Below the pieces are notes generated by a model. The model was not told the DNA's origin. It saw only the letters and a program-made list of their open reading frames with translations, and did no database searches. Position numbers and translations under genes: made by a program. DNA of 64,000 nucleotides from Odoribacter sp. (GTDB lineage: Bacteria > Bacteroidota > Bacteroidia > Bacteroidales > Prolixibacteraceae), in contig PNOH01000012.1 of the NCBI GenBank assembly GCA_013824715.1, positions 39,499-103,498 on the forward strand, written 5' to 3'. Shown in pieces: positions 53,191-63,814 of the stretch. How positions within the stretch are numbered: position 1 is the first letter of the stretch; each line of letters begins with the position of its first letter.

Positions 53191-53786
53191 GCAGTAAAAG
53201 GATCAGTCACAAACGGGCGGACATCGGTCAGCAACATCCCGGCAGTTTGGGCAGCCTGCATTCCGAGTTCACCATCTTCAAAAACCTGGCAAAATTCCGG
53301 TTCAACATTCATCATTTCAGCACATTTCAGAAATGTTTCGGGCTCTGGTTTGTGTCGGTCAACATCATCGGCAGTTACAATGAAATCAAAAAGTTGGTCA
53401 ATTTCCAATTCCCGCATCTGCATCATGGCGCTTGTACGGCTGGCTCCGGTACCTACCGCCATCGGAATTTTCCCATGAGCATTTTTCATCAGTTCAATTA
53501 CTGCACCGTGTGGTTTGATATGGTTGATGTTCTGCCAGAATTCCTTCTGTTTCAAATCAACTAATTCTTCCGCACCAATTTCCAGATTTTGTTCACGCTT
53601 GATTCGTTCGGCAAAACTAATGGTTGGCGCGCCGGTCAGTTCCACCAGAATTCGCTCGTCAAAAGTACAGTTCAGTTTTTCGCACACCGAGCGCCAACTG
53701 GCGATATGCACAGGCAGCGAATCCGATAAAGTTCCGTCCAGATCAAAAATCAACGCTTTCGCGTTGGGATGTATTTCAAGTTTCAT
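53187..53786 (-). CDS. HAD-superfamily phosphatase (beta-phosphoglucomutase-like)
   Basis: Hydrolase of 199 residues. HAD motif I is LIFDLDGTLSDS (about residues 13-24, nucleophile Asp), motif II appears as VGTGASRT, the motif III Lys in DVDRHKPEPETF, and motif IV as VFEDGELGMQAA. A helical cap lies between motifs I and II, as in the beta-phosphoglucomutase/phosphatase subgroup. It probably dephosphorylates or isomerises a sugar phosphate. A full promoter box lies at 53807-53814. Confidence 0.92.
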   Translation of the reverse strand: MKLEIHPNAKALIFDLDGTLSDSLPVHIASWRSVCEKLNCTFDERILVELTGAPTISFAERIKREQNLEIGAEELVDLKQKEFWQNINHIKPHGAVIELMKNAHGKIPMAVGTGASRTSAMMQMRELEIDQLFDFIVTADDVDRHKPEPETFLKCAEMMNVEPEFCQVFEDGELGMQAAQTAGMLLTDVRPFVTDPFTA

Positions 53787-53806
53787 ATTATCCGATTTTA
53801 GGGTGG

Positions 53807-53814
53807 CAAAAATA
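53807..53814 (-). promoter_or_regulatory. Bacteroidota -7 promoter box for the HAD gene
   Basis: TATTTTTG on the minus strand, full match to TAnnTTTG, 21 bases before the ATG at 53786. Confidence 0.65.
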
Positions 53815-53930
53815 GCAAACTTTCGTGCAATTAATTTGATCAGGAATGTTTGTCAATAGAAAGAAAATCCTCATTTTTGTATGCCTGCCAGCTCCTACCA
53901 GTGTGCTGGGTATTATTGCCAATTTACTAA

Positions 53931-57149
<3,219 letters not shown>

Positions 57150-57235
57150 GTCGGAAGACGGAAGTCGGAAGTCAGAAGACCGAAGACCGAAGTCAGAAGT
57201 CAGAAGTCAGGAGACGGAAACGGGAAACCGAAGAG
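57150..57235. repeat. Degenerate heptamer tandem repeat
   Basis: About twelve 7-base units of the form GAAG(T/A)CN, beginning right after the beta-galactosidase stop; three consecutive units are GAAGTCA. Later units drift (GGAGACG, GAAACGG, GAAACCG). Confidence 0.85.
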
Positions 57236-57505
57236 CGCTCCCTGAGCCCCTGGGATTCGGGGTTGATAAGAGCAATAAAATGGGCTCTATAATGTTTGGC
57301 GTGGGTAAAAATTTTTACTGACCACAAAGTAGATTTCAAATGAGAAAGATATTTGCTTTTAAAAACCTTATTTTTATTTAATCAACCTTAATAGTAAGCA
57401 TAAAATGTAAAGCGGGAGGTTCCGGAAGTAGTTTCCTGCTTATTTTGCAAACCAGAATCAGTTCATCAAAACCGAACCCGAAACCCGTATCCCGCAACCC
57501 GCATC
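57236..57505. other. Gene-free interval after the heptamer repeat
   Basis: No coding pattern. It holds a weak hairpin near 57409-57440 and, at about 57465-57505, C-rich ACCCG-type low-complexity sequence running up to the gamma-carbonic anhydrase stop. Confidence 0.5.
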
Positions 57506-58018
57506 CTATTTGTACCATCCCGAATACATTCCATACGCTTTGGCAATGCGTTTGATTTCGCCTTCGAGCAATTCAGGGCTGACATCCTTGATTTTTTTCG
57601 CCGGAATACCGCCGTAAACTGTTCCGCTTTCAACCCGTGTGCCCTTACTGACCACCGATCCTGCTGCAATGATACTGTTGCTTTCGATCACGGTATCATC
57701 CAGTACAACGGCATTTATGCCAATCATCACATTGTCATGAATAGTGCAGCCATGAATAATTGCACCATGTGCAATGGTGACGTTGCTGCCAATGTTGGTG
57801 GGCGATTTCTGATAGGTTGCATGTATCACGGCATTATCCTGAACATTACAGTTGTTGCCGATGCGAATGTAATGAACATCGCCGCGCAGTACCGCTCCAA
57901 ACCAGATGCTGCAATTGTTCCCGACAATTACATCGCCAATAACTACGGCTGTTTCTGCGAGAAAACAATTGTCGCCAAATTCCGGGGTTTTACCTAAAAG
58001 TGATTTTATGAGCGCCAT
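57506..58018 (-). CDS. Gamma-carbonic anhydrase-like hexapeptide protein
   Basis: Left-handed beta-helix protein of 170 residues. Repeats of the hexapeptide type run from about residue 15 to 130 (AVVIGDVIVGNNCSIWFGAV, IGSNVTIAHGAIIHGCTIHD, VMIGINAVVLDDTVI). The metal-ligand histidines are plausible in NAVIHATYQ, TIAHGAIIHGC, giving the His-x4-His pair of the gamma class. The R-G-D-V-H-Y segment is also conserved. Homologues range from active carbonic anhydrases to ferripyochelin-binding-like proteins of unknown function. The C-terminal helix is normal. Promoter box at 58045-58052. Confidence 0.9.
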   Translation of the reverse strand: MALIKSLLGKTPEFGDNCFLAETAVVIGDVIVGNNCSIWFGAVLRGDVHYIRIGNNCNVQDNAVIHATYQKSPTNIGSNVTIAHGAIIHGCTIHDNVMIGINAVVLDDTVIESNSIIAAGSVVSKGTRVESGTVYGGIPAKKIKDVSPELLEGEIKRIAKAYGMYSGWYK

Positions 58019-58044
58019 GTCCTGAATTCATTAAATACTGAACG

Positions 58045-58052
58045 CAAAGATA
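58045..58052 (-). promoter_or_regulatory. Bacteroidota -7 promoter box for the gamma-carbonic anhydrase gene
   Basis: TATCTTTG on the minus strand, full match to TAnnTTTG, 27 bases before the ATG at 58018. Confidence 0.65.
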
Positions 58053-58184
58053 TGAAAAAGGCACAGGCGCATGATTTTCCAAACCATATTAGTTACATAG
58101 AATACCATAGAAAAAACAGTAATCTAAATGGTAAAAGACAAAGAAATAATTAAGTTCTTACTGCCTGTCTTATTAAATAATGGT

Positions 58185-58192
58185 TATTTTTG
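58185..58192 (+). promoter_or_regulatory. Bacteroidota -7 promoter box for korAB
   Basis: TATTTTTG, full match to TAnnTTTG, 27 bases before the korA ATG at 58219. Confidence 0.65.
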
Positions 58193-58218
58193 CTGCGTTT
58201 AAAAAATAAAAAATCAGA

Positions 58219-60060
58219 ATGAAAAACACAAAAGTAATCGAGCTCGAAGAGGTAGCCATTCGGTTTTCCGGCGATTCGGGCGATGGGATGCAATTAACCG
58301 GAACCTTATTCTCAGACACATCCGCTTTACTTGGCAATGATATTTCCACTTTTCCTGATTATCCTTCCGAAATCCGTGCACCACAGGGAACGGTTGGCGG
58401 AGTTTCCGGGTTTCAGGTTCAACTGGGGAAAAAGAAAATTACAACTCCCGGCGATTTGGCCCATGTGCTCGTGGCTATGAACCCTGCGGCGCTAAAGGCT
58501 AATGCGGCATTTTTAAATCCGGGGGCCTCAATTATTTTTGATGTTGATTCGTTCAGTGAAAAGAATTTTGAAAAAGCCCAGTATAAAACACACGATGCTT
58601 TCGCCGAATTAAATCTCCATGATTTTGTCCAGATTCCGGTGCCGATTACCAGCATGACCAAAGAAAGCCTGAAGTATCTCGAACTTGATAACAAGAGTGT
58701 TTTACGTTGCAAAAACATGTTTGCCCTTGGATTAATCTGCTGGATGTTTGATCGTCCGCTCGATTATATCGAAGGTTTTATTCAAAAAAAATTCGGCAAA
58801 AAAAGTCCTCTGATTGCAGAAGCAAACCTGAAAGTATTGCACGATGGGTACAACTATGGAATGAATCTACAGCACATGACACCGCAGTACATTGTACATC
58901 CTGCTCCCATCGAAAAAGGTCTTTACCGGAATATTAACGGCAATTATGCGACAGCATGGGGATTTATTGCTGCTGCGGAAAAAGCCGGGCTGGAATTGTT
59001 TATTGGCTCCTACCCCATTACTCCGGCCACCGAAGTTTTGCAGGCTTTGTCTGAACGCAAAGATTTGGGCGTAAAATCATTTCAGGCTGAAGACGAGATC
59101 GCGGGAATATGTACCGCCATCGGTGCTGCATTTGCAGGTCATTTGGCAATAACATCAACTTCAGGCCCTGGTTTTGCACTTAAATCAGAGGCACTCGGAC
59201 TTTCGGTAATGGCCGAATTGCCGATTGTTGTTGTAAACGTTCAGCGCGGAGGCCCATCAACCGGTCTTCCTACTAAAACCGAACAATCCGATTTACTGCA
59301 ATCCTTATATGGACGAAACGGTGAAAGCCCATTAGTAGTATTGGCTGCCAGTACTCCGTCCGACTGTTTTTACTATGCCTATTACTCCGCAAAAATTGCC
59401 CTCGAACGAATGGTTCCGGTTGTACTCTTAACCGACGGTTTTCTGGGCAACGGAAGCGAGCCGTGGAGGGTACCGACTATGGATGAATTACCGCCGATTA
59501 CCCCGCGCAGGGCAACCAATCCTGAATTGTTCAAACCTTACAACCGTGATCCTGAAACATTGGTCAGGGAATGGGCAGTGCCCGGAATGGAAGGTTACGA
59601 GCATCGTATTGGAGGATTGGAAAAAAATGCTGCAGGCGCGGTTAGTCACGATCCCGAAAACCATCACATCAATACTCAAATCAGGGCCGCGAAAGTTGAA
59701 AAAGTTGTTGATATGATTCCTGACCTTGAAGTTATCGGTGAGCCGGAAGGCGATTTGCTGGTTGTTGGATGGGGTGGAACTTATGGACACATGATCAGCT
59801 CGGTCAATGTAATGCAGGATGCCGGGGAAAAGGTAAGCCTGGCCCACTTTAATTACATCAAACCATTACCAAAAAATACAGCCGAAGTTTTCAGCAAGTT
59901 TAAAAAGATTGTGGTATGCGAATTAAACCTGGGACAATTTGCCAGCTATCTGCGCGACAAAGTACCGGGGTACCAATATCATCAGGTAAACAAGATGAAG
60001 GGATTACCATTTTCGGTAAACGAATTAGTTGAAAACTTTGAAAAATTACTGGAGGCTTAA
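58219..60060 (+). CDS. korA: 2-oxoacid:ferredoxin oxidoreductase, alpha (fused gamma-alpha) subunit
   Basis: Subunit of 613 residues that joins the gamma and alpha domains. The gamma part (about residues 10-190) starts with VAIRFSGDSGDGMQLTGTLF; the alpha part has GSYPITPATEVLQAL and the E-D-E-I-A segment (QAEDEIAGICTAIGAAFAG), STSGPGFALKSEALGLSVMAELPIVVV and RGGPSTGLPTKTEQSDL. With the TPP-binding beta subunit it reversibly oxidises 2-oxoglutarate or another 2-oxoacid to the CoA ester, reducing ferredoxin. The two-subunit form without separate ferredoxin-like delta subunit is normal for Bacteroidota. Two bases separate it from korB. Confidence 0.95.
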   Translation: MKNTKVIELEEVAIRFSGDSGDGMQLTGTLFSDTSALLGNDISTFPDYPSEIRAPQGTVGGVSGFQVQLGKKKITTPGDLAHVLVAMNPAALKANAAFLNPGASIIFDVDSFSEKNFEKAQYKTHDAFAELNLHDFVQIPVPITSMTKESLKYLELDNKSVLRCKNMFALGLICWMFDRPLDYIEGFIQKKFGKKSPLIAEANLKVLHDGYNYGMNLQHMTPQYIVHPAPIEKGLYRNINGNYATAWGFIAAAEKAGLELFIGSYPITPATEVLQALSERKDLGVKSFQAEDEIAGICTAIGAAFAGHLAITSTSGPGFALKSEALGLSVMAELPIVVVNVQRGGPSTGLPTKTEQSDLLQSLYGRNGESPLVVLAASTPSDCFYYAYYSAKIALERMVPVVLLTDGFLGNGSEPWRVPTMDELPPITPRRATNPELFKPYNRDPETLVREWAVPGMEGYEHRIGGLEKNAAGAVSHDPENHHINTQIRAAKVEKVVDMIPDLEVIGEPEGDLLVVGWGGTYGHMISSVNVMQDAGEKVSLAHFNYIKPLPKNTAEVFSKFKKIVVCELNLGQFASYLRDKVPGYQYHQVNKMKGLPFSVNELVENFEKLLEA

Positions 60061-60062
60061 CC

Positions 60063-61127
60063 ATGACAAAATTTAATTATACAGCCAAAGATTTTAAAAG
60101 CGCTGCCGAAGTTCGCTGGTGCCCGGGATGTGGCGATTATGCCATCATGAACGCAGTTCAAAAAACAATGGCCGACATGGATATCGAGCACAAAGATTTT
60201 GCCGTTATCTCCGGAATAGGTTGTTCTTCAAGGTTTCCTTATTACATGAGCACATACGGATTCCATACCATTCATGGCCGTGCTGCTGCGGTTGCTTCAG
60301 GAGTAAAATCGGCAAATCCCGATCTGACAGTTTGGGTAATCACCGGTGATGGGGACTCGCTGGCTATAGGCGGAAACCATTTTATCCATTTGGTTCGCCG
60401 CAACATTGACCTCAACCTGATCCTGTTCAACAACAAAATTTATGGCCTGACTAAGGGACAGTATTCACCAACATCCGACAGGGGTATAATTACGAAAACT
60501 TCACCTTTTGGAACCATCGAAGATTCATTTGTTACCGGCCAGTTAGTTTTAGGTTCGCGCGGGACTTTCTTTGCCCGGTCAGTTGACAACAACATCAAAC
60601 ATACACAGGAAGTACTTGCCGATGCAGCAAAGCACAAAGGAACTTCAATTGTCGAAGTGCTGCAAAATTGTGTGATTTTTAACGATGGTATTCACGATTA
60701 TATTACTGATCCGAAATTCAGGGCAGAAAGACAAATTTTCCTGAAAAAAGGCGAACCGATGATTTTTGGTGAGCAGGGCAACAAAGGCCTGATTTTAGAA
60801 AACGGCAGGCTAAAAGTGGCCATCATTGGCGAAAACGGAATTACACCTGACGACATTCTGGTTCACGACCCCTCGGAAGATAACCTGGGATTACAGGTAG
60901 CATTAATCAATATGACACTTCCTGAATTTCCGGTTGCAATGGGAGTTATCCGCAGCGTTGAAGCCCCGGTTTACGATCAGGAAATGAAAAAACAGATTAA
61001 AACTGTTCAGGCTAAACGTAAAGTAACCTGTATGGACGAATTGCTCCAGTCAGGCAACACCTGGGTGGTTGACGGCGAAAATTGCAGCGAACCGGTTAAG
61101 TTTTTTGACAACAAATGCTTCGGATAG
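60063..61127 (+). CDS. korB: 2-oxoacid:ferredoxin oxidoreductase, beta subunit
   Basis: Thiamine-diphosphate-binding subunit of 354 residues. The start contains VRWCPGCGDYAIMNAV with Cys residues that help bind the iron-sulfur cluster, then GIGCSSRFPYYMSTYGFHTIHGRA and the TPP/Mg motif GDGDSLAIGGNHFIHLVRRN ending in NNKIYGLTKGQYSPTS. A long C-terminal part closes with CSEPVKFF. The substrate, 2-oxoglutarate versus pyruvate or branched-chain oxoacids, cannot be set from motifs; the two-subunit layout favours 2-oxoglutarate. Its 3' flank is the first copy of a dispersed repeat. Confidence 0.95.
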   Translation: MTKFNYTAKDFKSAAEVRWCPGCGDYAIMNAVQKTMADMDIEHKDFAVISGIGCSSRFPYYMSTYGFHTIHGRAAAVASGVKSANPDLTVWVITGDGDSLAIGGNHFIHLVRRNIDLNLILFNNKIYGLTKGQYSPTSDRGIITKTSPFGTIEDSFVTGQLVLGSRGTFFARSVDNNIKHTQEVLADAAKHKGTSIVEVLQNCVIFNDGIHDYITDPKFRAERQIFLKKGEPMIFGEQGNKGLILENGRLKVAIIGENGITPDDILVHDPSEDNLGLQVALINMTLPEFPVAMGVIRSVEAPVYDQEMKKQIKTVQAKRKVTCMDELLQSGNTWVVDGENCSEPVKFFDNKCFG

Positions 61128-61194
61128 TTTTAATAAAAATGTTCGTGTTCCTCGGGTCGGAACTTTGCCGCCAAGTTATTTGCCATGCACGGCG

Positions 61195-61366
61195 CACCAA
61201 ACCAAGACGGGCGCCCGCCTCATCAACAGCCCGGTAAGTTCATTCCGATACTGAAGTTCCACCTTTAATGCCTGAGATTATCTTCTTTCAGACTCACCTT
61301 TCCCCGAAGCATTCAGCAAAAAGAACAAACCCGGCGGGTTTTGTCGGGCTGTGGGCGAAATAATAC
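61195..61366. repeat. Dispersed repeat, copy A
   Basis: Begins CACCAAACCAAGACGGGCGC and ends with GCGAAATAAT near 61364. It holds CAACAGCCCGGTAAGTT, a TTCCACCTTTAATGCCTGAG block and an AAACCC-GGC-GGGTTT hairpin followed by T. It lacks about 13 bases after GGGCGCCC that copies B and C contain. Confidence 0.85.
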
Positions 61367-61421
61367 CTTTTAAAAAAATGTCGAACGGTAATATGATCGG
61401 GGTTATTAATCACCATTGGTA

Positions 61422-61669
61422 TTTTTTCAATATGAGTATCCGGTTGTGTACCTAAACAGTTTCATATTGAGCGATTATCCTTTGCCGTTGACTTCAGTCA
61501 ACGGATGAAGGGGAAATGTGATATCTGGGCTTTAGCCCAATAAGCTGTGGCTAAAGCCTTTCATTGTTGTTTCCATTCTGTCCGTCAGACTTCGGCGTGA
61601 GCTCAGTCGAACGCTGAAGCTGACGGCAAAGGATAGCTTGTGTAAACATGCGGATACTCATTTTTTCAA
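61422..61669. mobile_element. MITE-like unit with inverted ends and flanking direct repeats
   Basis: ATGAGTATCCG (61432-61442) and CGGATACTCAT (61651-61661) are perfect inverted copies bounding about 230 bases. TTTTTTCAA occurs on both outer sides (61422-61430 and 61661-61669), like a 9-base target-site duplication, though it is low in complexity. Inside are hairpins at 61485-61504 (CCGTTGACT/AGTCAACGG), 61526-61539 (TGGGC-TTTA-GCCCA), 61549-61558 and 61582-61626 (CCGTCAG/CTGACGG). No gene. Confidence 0.5.
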
Positions 61670-61679
61670 AGTGAAAAAA

Positions 61680-61713
61680 CTGATCCGATGATTCCAAGAA
61701 GTCATCGGATCAG
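61680..61713. repeat. Perfect 12-bp hairpin
   Basis: CTGATCCGATGA (61680-61691) and TCATCGGATCAG (61702-61713) with a 10-base loop, preceded by a run of A; terminator-like for minus-strand transcription. Confidence 0.65.
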
Positions 61714-61729
61714 TAAATAGCATTGACCC

Positions 61730-61912
61730 CACCAAACCAAGACGGGCGCCCATCCGGACGCCCGCCTTACAAACAGCCCGGCAAGTTCAATCCGGTACTG
61801 TCATTCCACCTTTAAATGCCTGAGATTATCTTCTTTCTGACTCACCCTCCCCCGAAGCATACGGCAAAAAGAAAAAACCCGGCGGGTTTTGTCGGGCCCT
61901 TGGCGAAATAAT
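61730..61912. repeat. Dispersed repeat, copy B
   Basis: Full-length copy of the repeat at 61195, beginning CACCAAACCAAGACGGGCGC and ending GCGAAATAAT. It includes the AACCC-GGC-GGGTT hairpin, which lies just past the stop of the minus-strand RhuM-Fic gene and may serve as its terminator. Confidence 0.85.
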
Positions 61913-61935
61913 TGTTTAGCCGTTGTTACAATGCG

Positions 61936-62919
61936 TTAATTGTTCTTATTTATCAGGTTTACAATCACTTTAGTCATGATGTTTTTTTCCTCCGGTTTGC
62001 TTACCGCTATCATTAAAGTCAATGCAACCAAGGTATTATCAGCTATTCTTTTATTTCCATTTCCGTCAAATAAATTTCCATTTCGTTCCATGAAATACAA
62101 AAATAAAAATGCAGCAATTCGTTTGTTCCCATCAGAAAATGAATGATTTTTCGTAATGAAATACAATAAATTAGCTGCCTTTTCCTCAATACTTGGATAC
62201 AAATCAATTCCCTCAAAAGTCTGATAAATGGTAGATATTGAACTTTTGAATGAATGATCCTTTTCACGTCCAAATAATTCACTATTTCCATGTACTTTCT
62301 TCGCTATTCTTATCTGCTCAATGGCTTCCTCATAAGTTAATTGAAAAGTTTCTTTTCCAGATGTGTCTTTTATTTCAAGACTTTGATAATCGTACTGGTC
62401 TAAAATATCCAATGCATACGCATATTCCGAAATAATTCGTAGTAAACCAACACTTTCATCATTAGTCAAAGCTTTGTAATTTAATACTTTTCCAAGTATT
62501 GCTACAGATTTCTGAAGTTCTTTTAGTTGTTCTGTTTTTTGTTCCAGTCTCTTTTCATTCAAGGAGTATCCCTTTATCAAATATTCTTTTAAAATATTAG
62601 TTGCCCAAATTCTAAATTGAGTTCCGCGTTTTGATTTTATTCTGTAACCGACAGATATTATGACATCAAGATTATAATAGTCAACCTGATAAATTTTACC
62701 ATCGGCAGCAGTTGTTGCATTTTTTGCAACAACTGAATTTTTGTCTAATTCCTTTTCTTTAAAAACATGGTTTAAATGTCTTGAAATAACGGATTTATCC
62801 CGCCCGAACAAATCAACCATTTGATTTAAGTTCAACCACACAGTCTCTTTGTCAAGCTGAACATTTATTTCAGTCTTTCCATCCTCTAGCTGGTATATTT
62901 CGATATTTGAGTTACTCAT
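61936..62919 (-). CDS. RhuM-family protein with C-terminal Fic/Doc domain
   Basis: Protein of 327 residues. The N-terminal ~200 residues belong to the RhuM virulence-protein group (IEIYQLEDGKTEINVQLDKE, VWLNLNQMVDLFGRDKSVISRHL, YYNLDVIISVGYRIKSKRGTQFR). The C-terminal ~120 residues form a Fic/Doc fold with the active-site motif HSFSDGNKRIAAF (about 255-267; His-x-F-x-D-G-N-K-R complete). Fic enzymes transfer AMP or other phosphate-containing groups; Doc is a toxin kinase. No adjacent antitoxin gene is visible and I do not see the S/T-x-x-x-E-G/N inhibitory helix clearly. The start is the ATG at 62919; a TTG at 62928 also opens the frame. It is flanked by dispersed repeats, a sign of accessory DNA. 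Confidence 0.88.
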   Translation of the reverse strand: MSNSNIEIYQLEDGKTEINVQLDKETVWLNLNQMVDLFGRDKSVISRHLNHVFKEKELDKNSVVAKNATTAADGKIYQVDYYNLDVIISVGYRIKSKRGTQFRIWATNILKEYLIKGYSLNEKRLEQKTEQLKELQKSVAILGKVLNYKALTNDESVGLLRIISEYAYALDILDQYDYQSLEIKDTSGKETFQLTYEEAIEQIRIAKKVHGNSELFGREKDHSFKSSISTIYQTFEGIDLYPSIEEKAANLLYFITKNHSFSDGNKRIAAFLFLYFMERNGNLFDGNGNKRIADNTLVALTLMIAVSKPEEKNIMTKVIVNLINKNN

Positions 62920-62935
62920 TATTTTCAATTTGTCT

Positions 62936-62943
62936 CAAAAATA
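62936..62943 (-). promoter_or_regulatory. Bacteroidota -7 promoter box for the RhuM-Fic gene
   Basis: TATTTTTG on the minus strand, full match to TAnnTTTG, 17 bases before the ATG at 62919. Confidence 0.6.
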
Positions 62944-63270
62944 CAAAACATGAATTTCAGATTGACATTCTTTTGAAGAATCTTTCTTAAATGCATAGTA
63001 ACTTTTAAAAAACTGATCCGAAAAAATTCGGGTGGAATTCCATCCGTTTTTCAGGGAGAAATTTCATGAGAAAATAACGTTGTTAATAAATTGAATATCT
63101 GTGCGTTCTCATGCCTGCCTGTCGGCAGAAAGGGAACTCTCATGCCTCGAGATTTCCACTTCGAACAATATTTTCGCTTCGCGGACTTCCACTCCGTTCC
63201 AATTCATTCTCTTTTTGTGCTGCCTCCTTTAAAATTAATTCCGCTGCATGTTCGTTTCACCTGTCTCCCT
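62944..63270. other. Gene-free interval right of RhuM-Fic
   Basis: No credible coding frame. It contains repeat-like fragments (CTGATCCGAAAAAATTCGGG near 63011; GCCTGCCTGTCGGCAG near 63113) and TTCGGACTTCCAC-type sequence similar to the rest of the region. Confidence 0.5.
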
Positions 63271-63375
63271 CCAAACCAAGACGGGCGCCCATCTGGACGC
63301 CCGCCTCATCAACAGCACGGTAATTTCATTCCGGTACTGTAGTTCCACCTTTAAAATGCCTGAGAATTATTCTTT
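63271..63375. repeat. Dispersed repeat, copy C (partial)
   Basis: Starts CCAAACCAAGACGGGCGCCC and matches copies A and B through the TTCCACCTTTAAAATGCCTG block, then ends before the hairpin part. Confidence 0.85.
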
Positions 63376-63473
63376 TTTCCTTCGACACTTCGACATTTCG
63401 ATAAACTCAATGCGGCGCAGCTCAGTGCAACGCAGCTCAGGAACCTTCCTGACTCACCTTGACTCACCCCGTC

Positions 63474-63516
63474 ATCCGCCAGACTTCGGCGTGAGCTCAG
63501 TCGAACACTGGCGGAT
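63474..63516. repeat. Hairpin repeat with conserved loop core
   Basis: ATCCGCCAG (63474-63482) pairs with CTGGCGGAT (63508-63516). The 27 bases 63480-63506 (CAGACTTCGGCGTGAGCTCA and on to CGAAC) are identical to 61586-61612, where the stem has a different sequence but still pairs. Confidence 0.8.
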
Positions 63517-63662
63517 ACTCCCCCCCTCTTCTATTCATAGCTTCTCTTTATACATATCTTTTTGAGATATCCCGTATCCAAATAACCTTGATCGTCTTTT
63601 CTTTAAACCTTATTTTAAATGGCTACCTCAGTAGAAAATTCGCACTCACAGCCTAAAACCTT

Positions 63663-63690
63663 ATTACCTACCTGCCGGTAGGCAGGCCTT
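63663..63690. repeat. Palindrome CCTGCCGGTAGGCAGG region
   Basis: CCTGCC/GGCAGG palindrome around GGTA at 63671-63686, just after the end of the transposase remnant. A related GCCTGCCTGTCGGCAG fragment lies near 63113. Confidence 0.6.
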
Positions 63691-63814
63691 ATTTGGGCTT
63701 TATCGTCTTTTGATAGAACTTGATGAATGTCTTATATTCTTCCGTGTAACTAATATTTCGATGATGTTCTGGCTGGTTAAGGATGTAGAAGGTAATAAGG
63801 TTTGATCCTAATGG
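63689..63814 (-). pseudogene. Remnant of a REP-associated Y1 (IS200-like) transposase
   Basis: Minus-strand frame of 41 codons before a stop, without its own start. It reads NLITFYILNQPEHHRNISYT and goes on EEYKTFIKFYQKTIKPK. The Y-I-x-N-Q-x-E-H-H-x-x-x-x-x-x-E-E-Y-x-x-F pattern is that of the last part of TnpA-REP/RAYT proteins, where the Tyr of Y-I-x-N-Q is the DNA-cutting residue. Upstream the frame is closed at 63815-63817, and a second coding-like frame in another phase (63808-63933, with RPRDIVEQGFGLLSDETALA) may be unrelated or frameshifted. The gene is broken. It sits among palindromic repeats, the kind of sequence such enzymes mobilise. Confidence 0.5.

Noticed and set aside
61195..63375. 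Possible CRISPR array from the repeated blocks
   Set aside because: Copies are long, few, unevenly spaced by hundreds of bases and separated by a gene; no cas genes.
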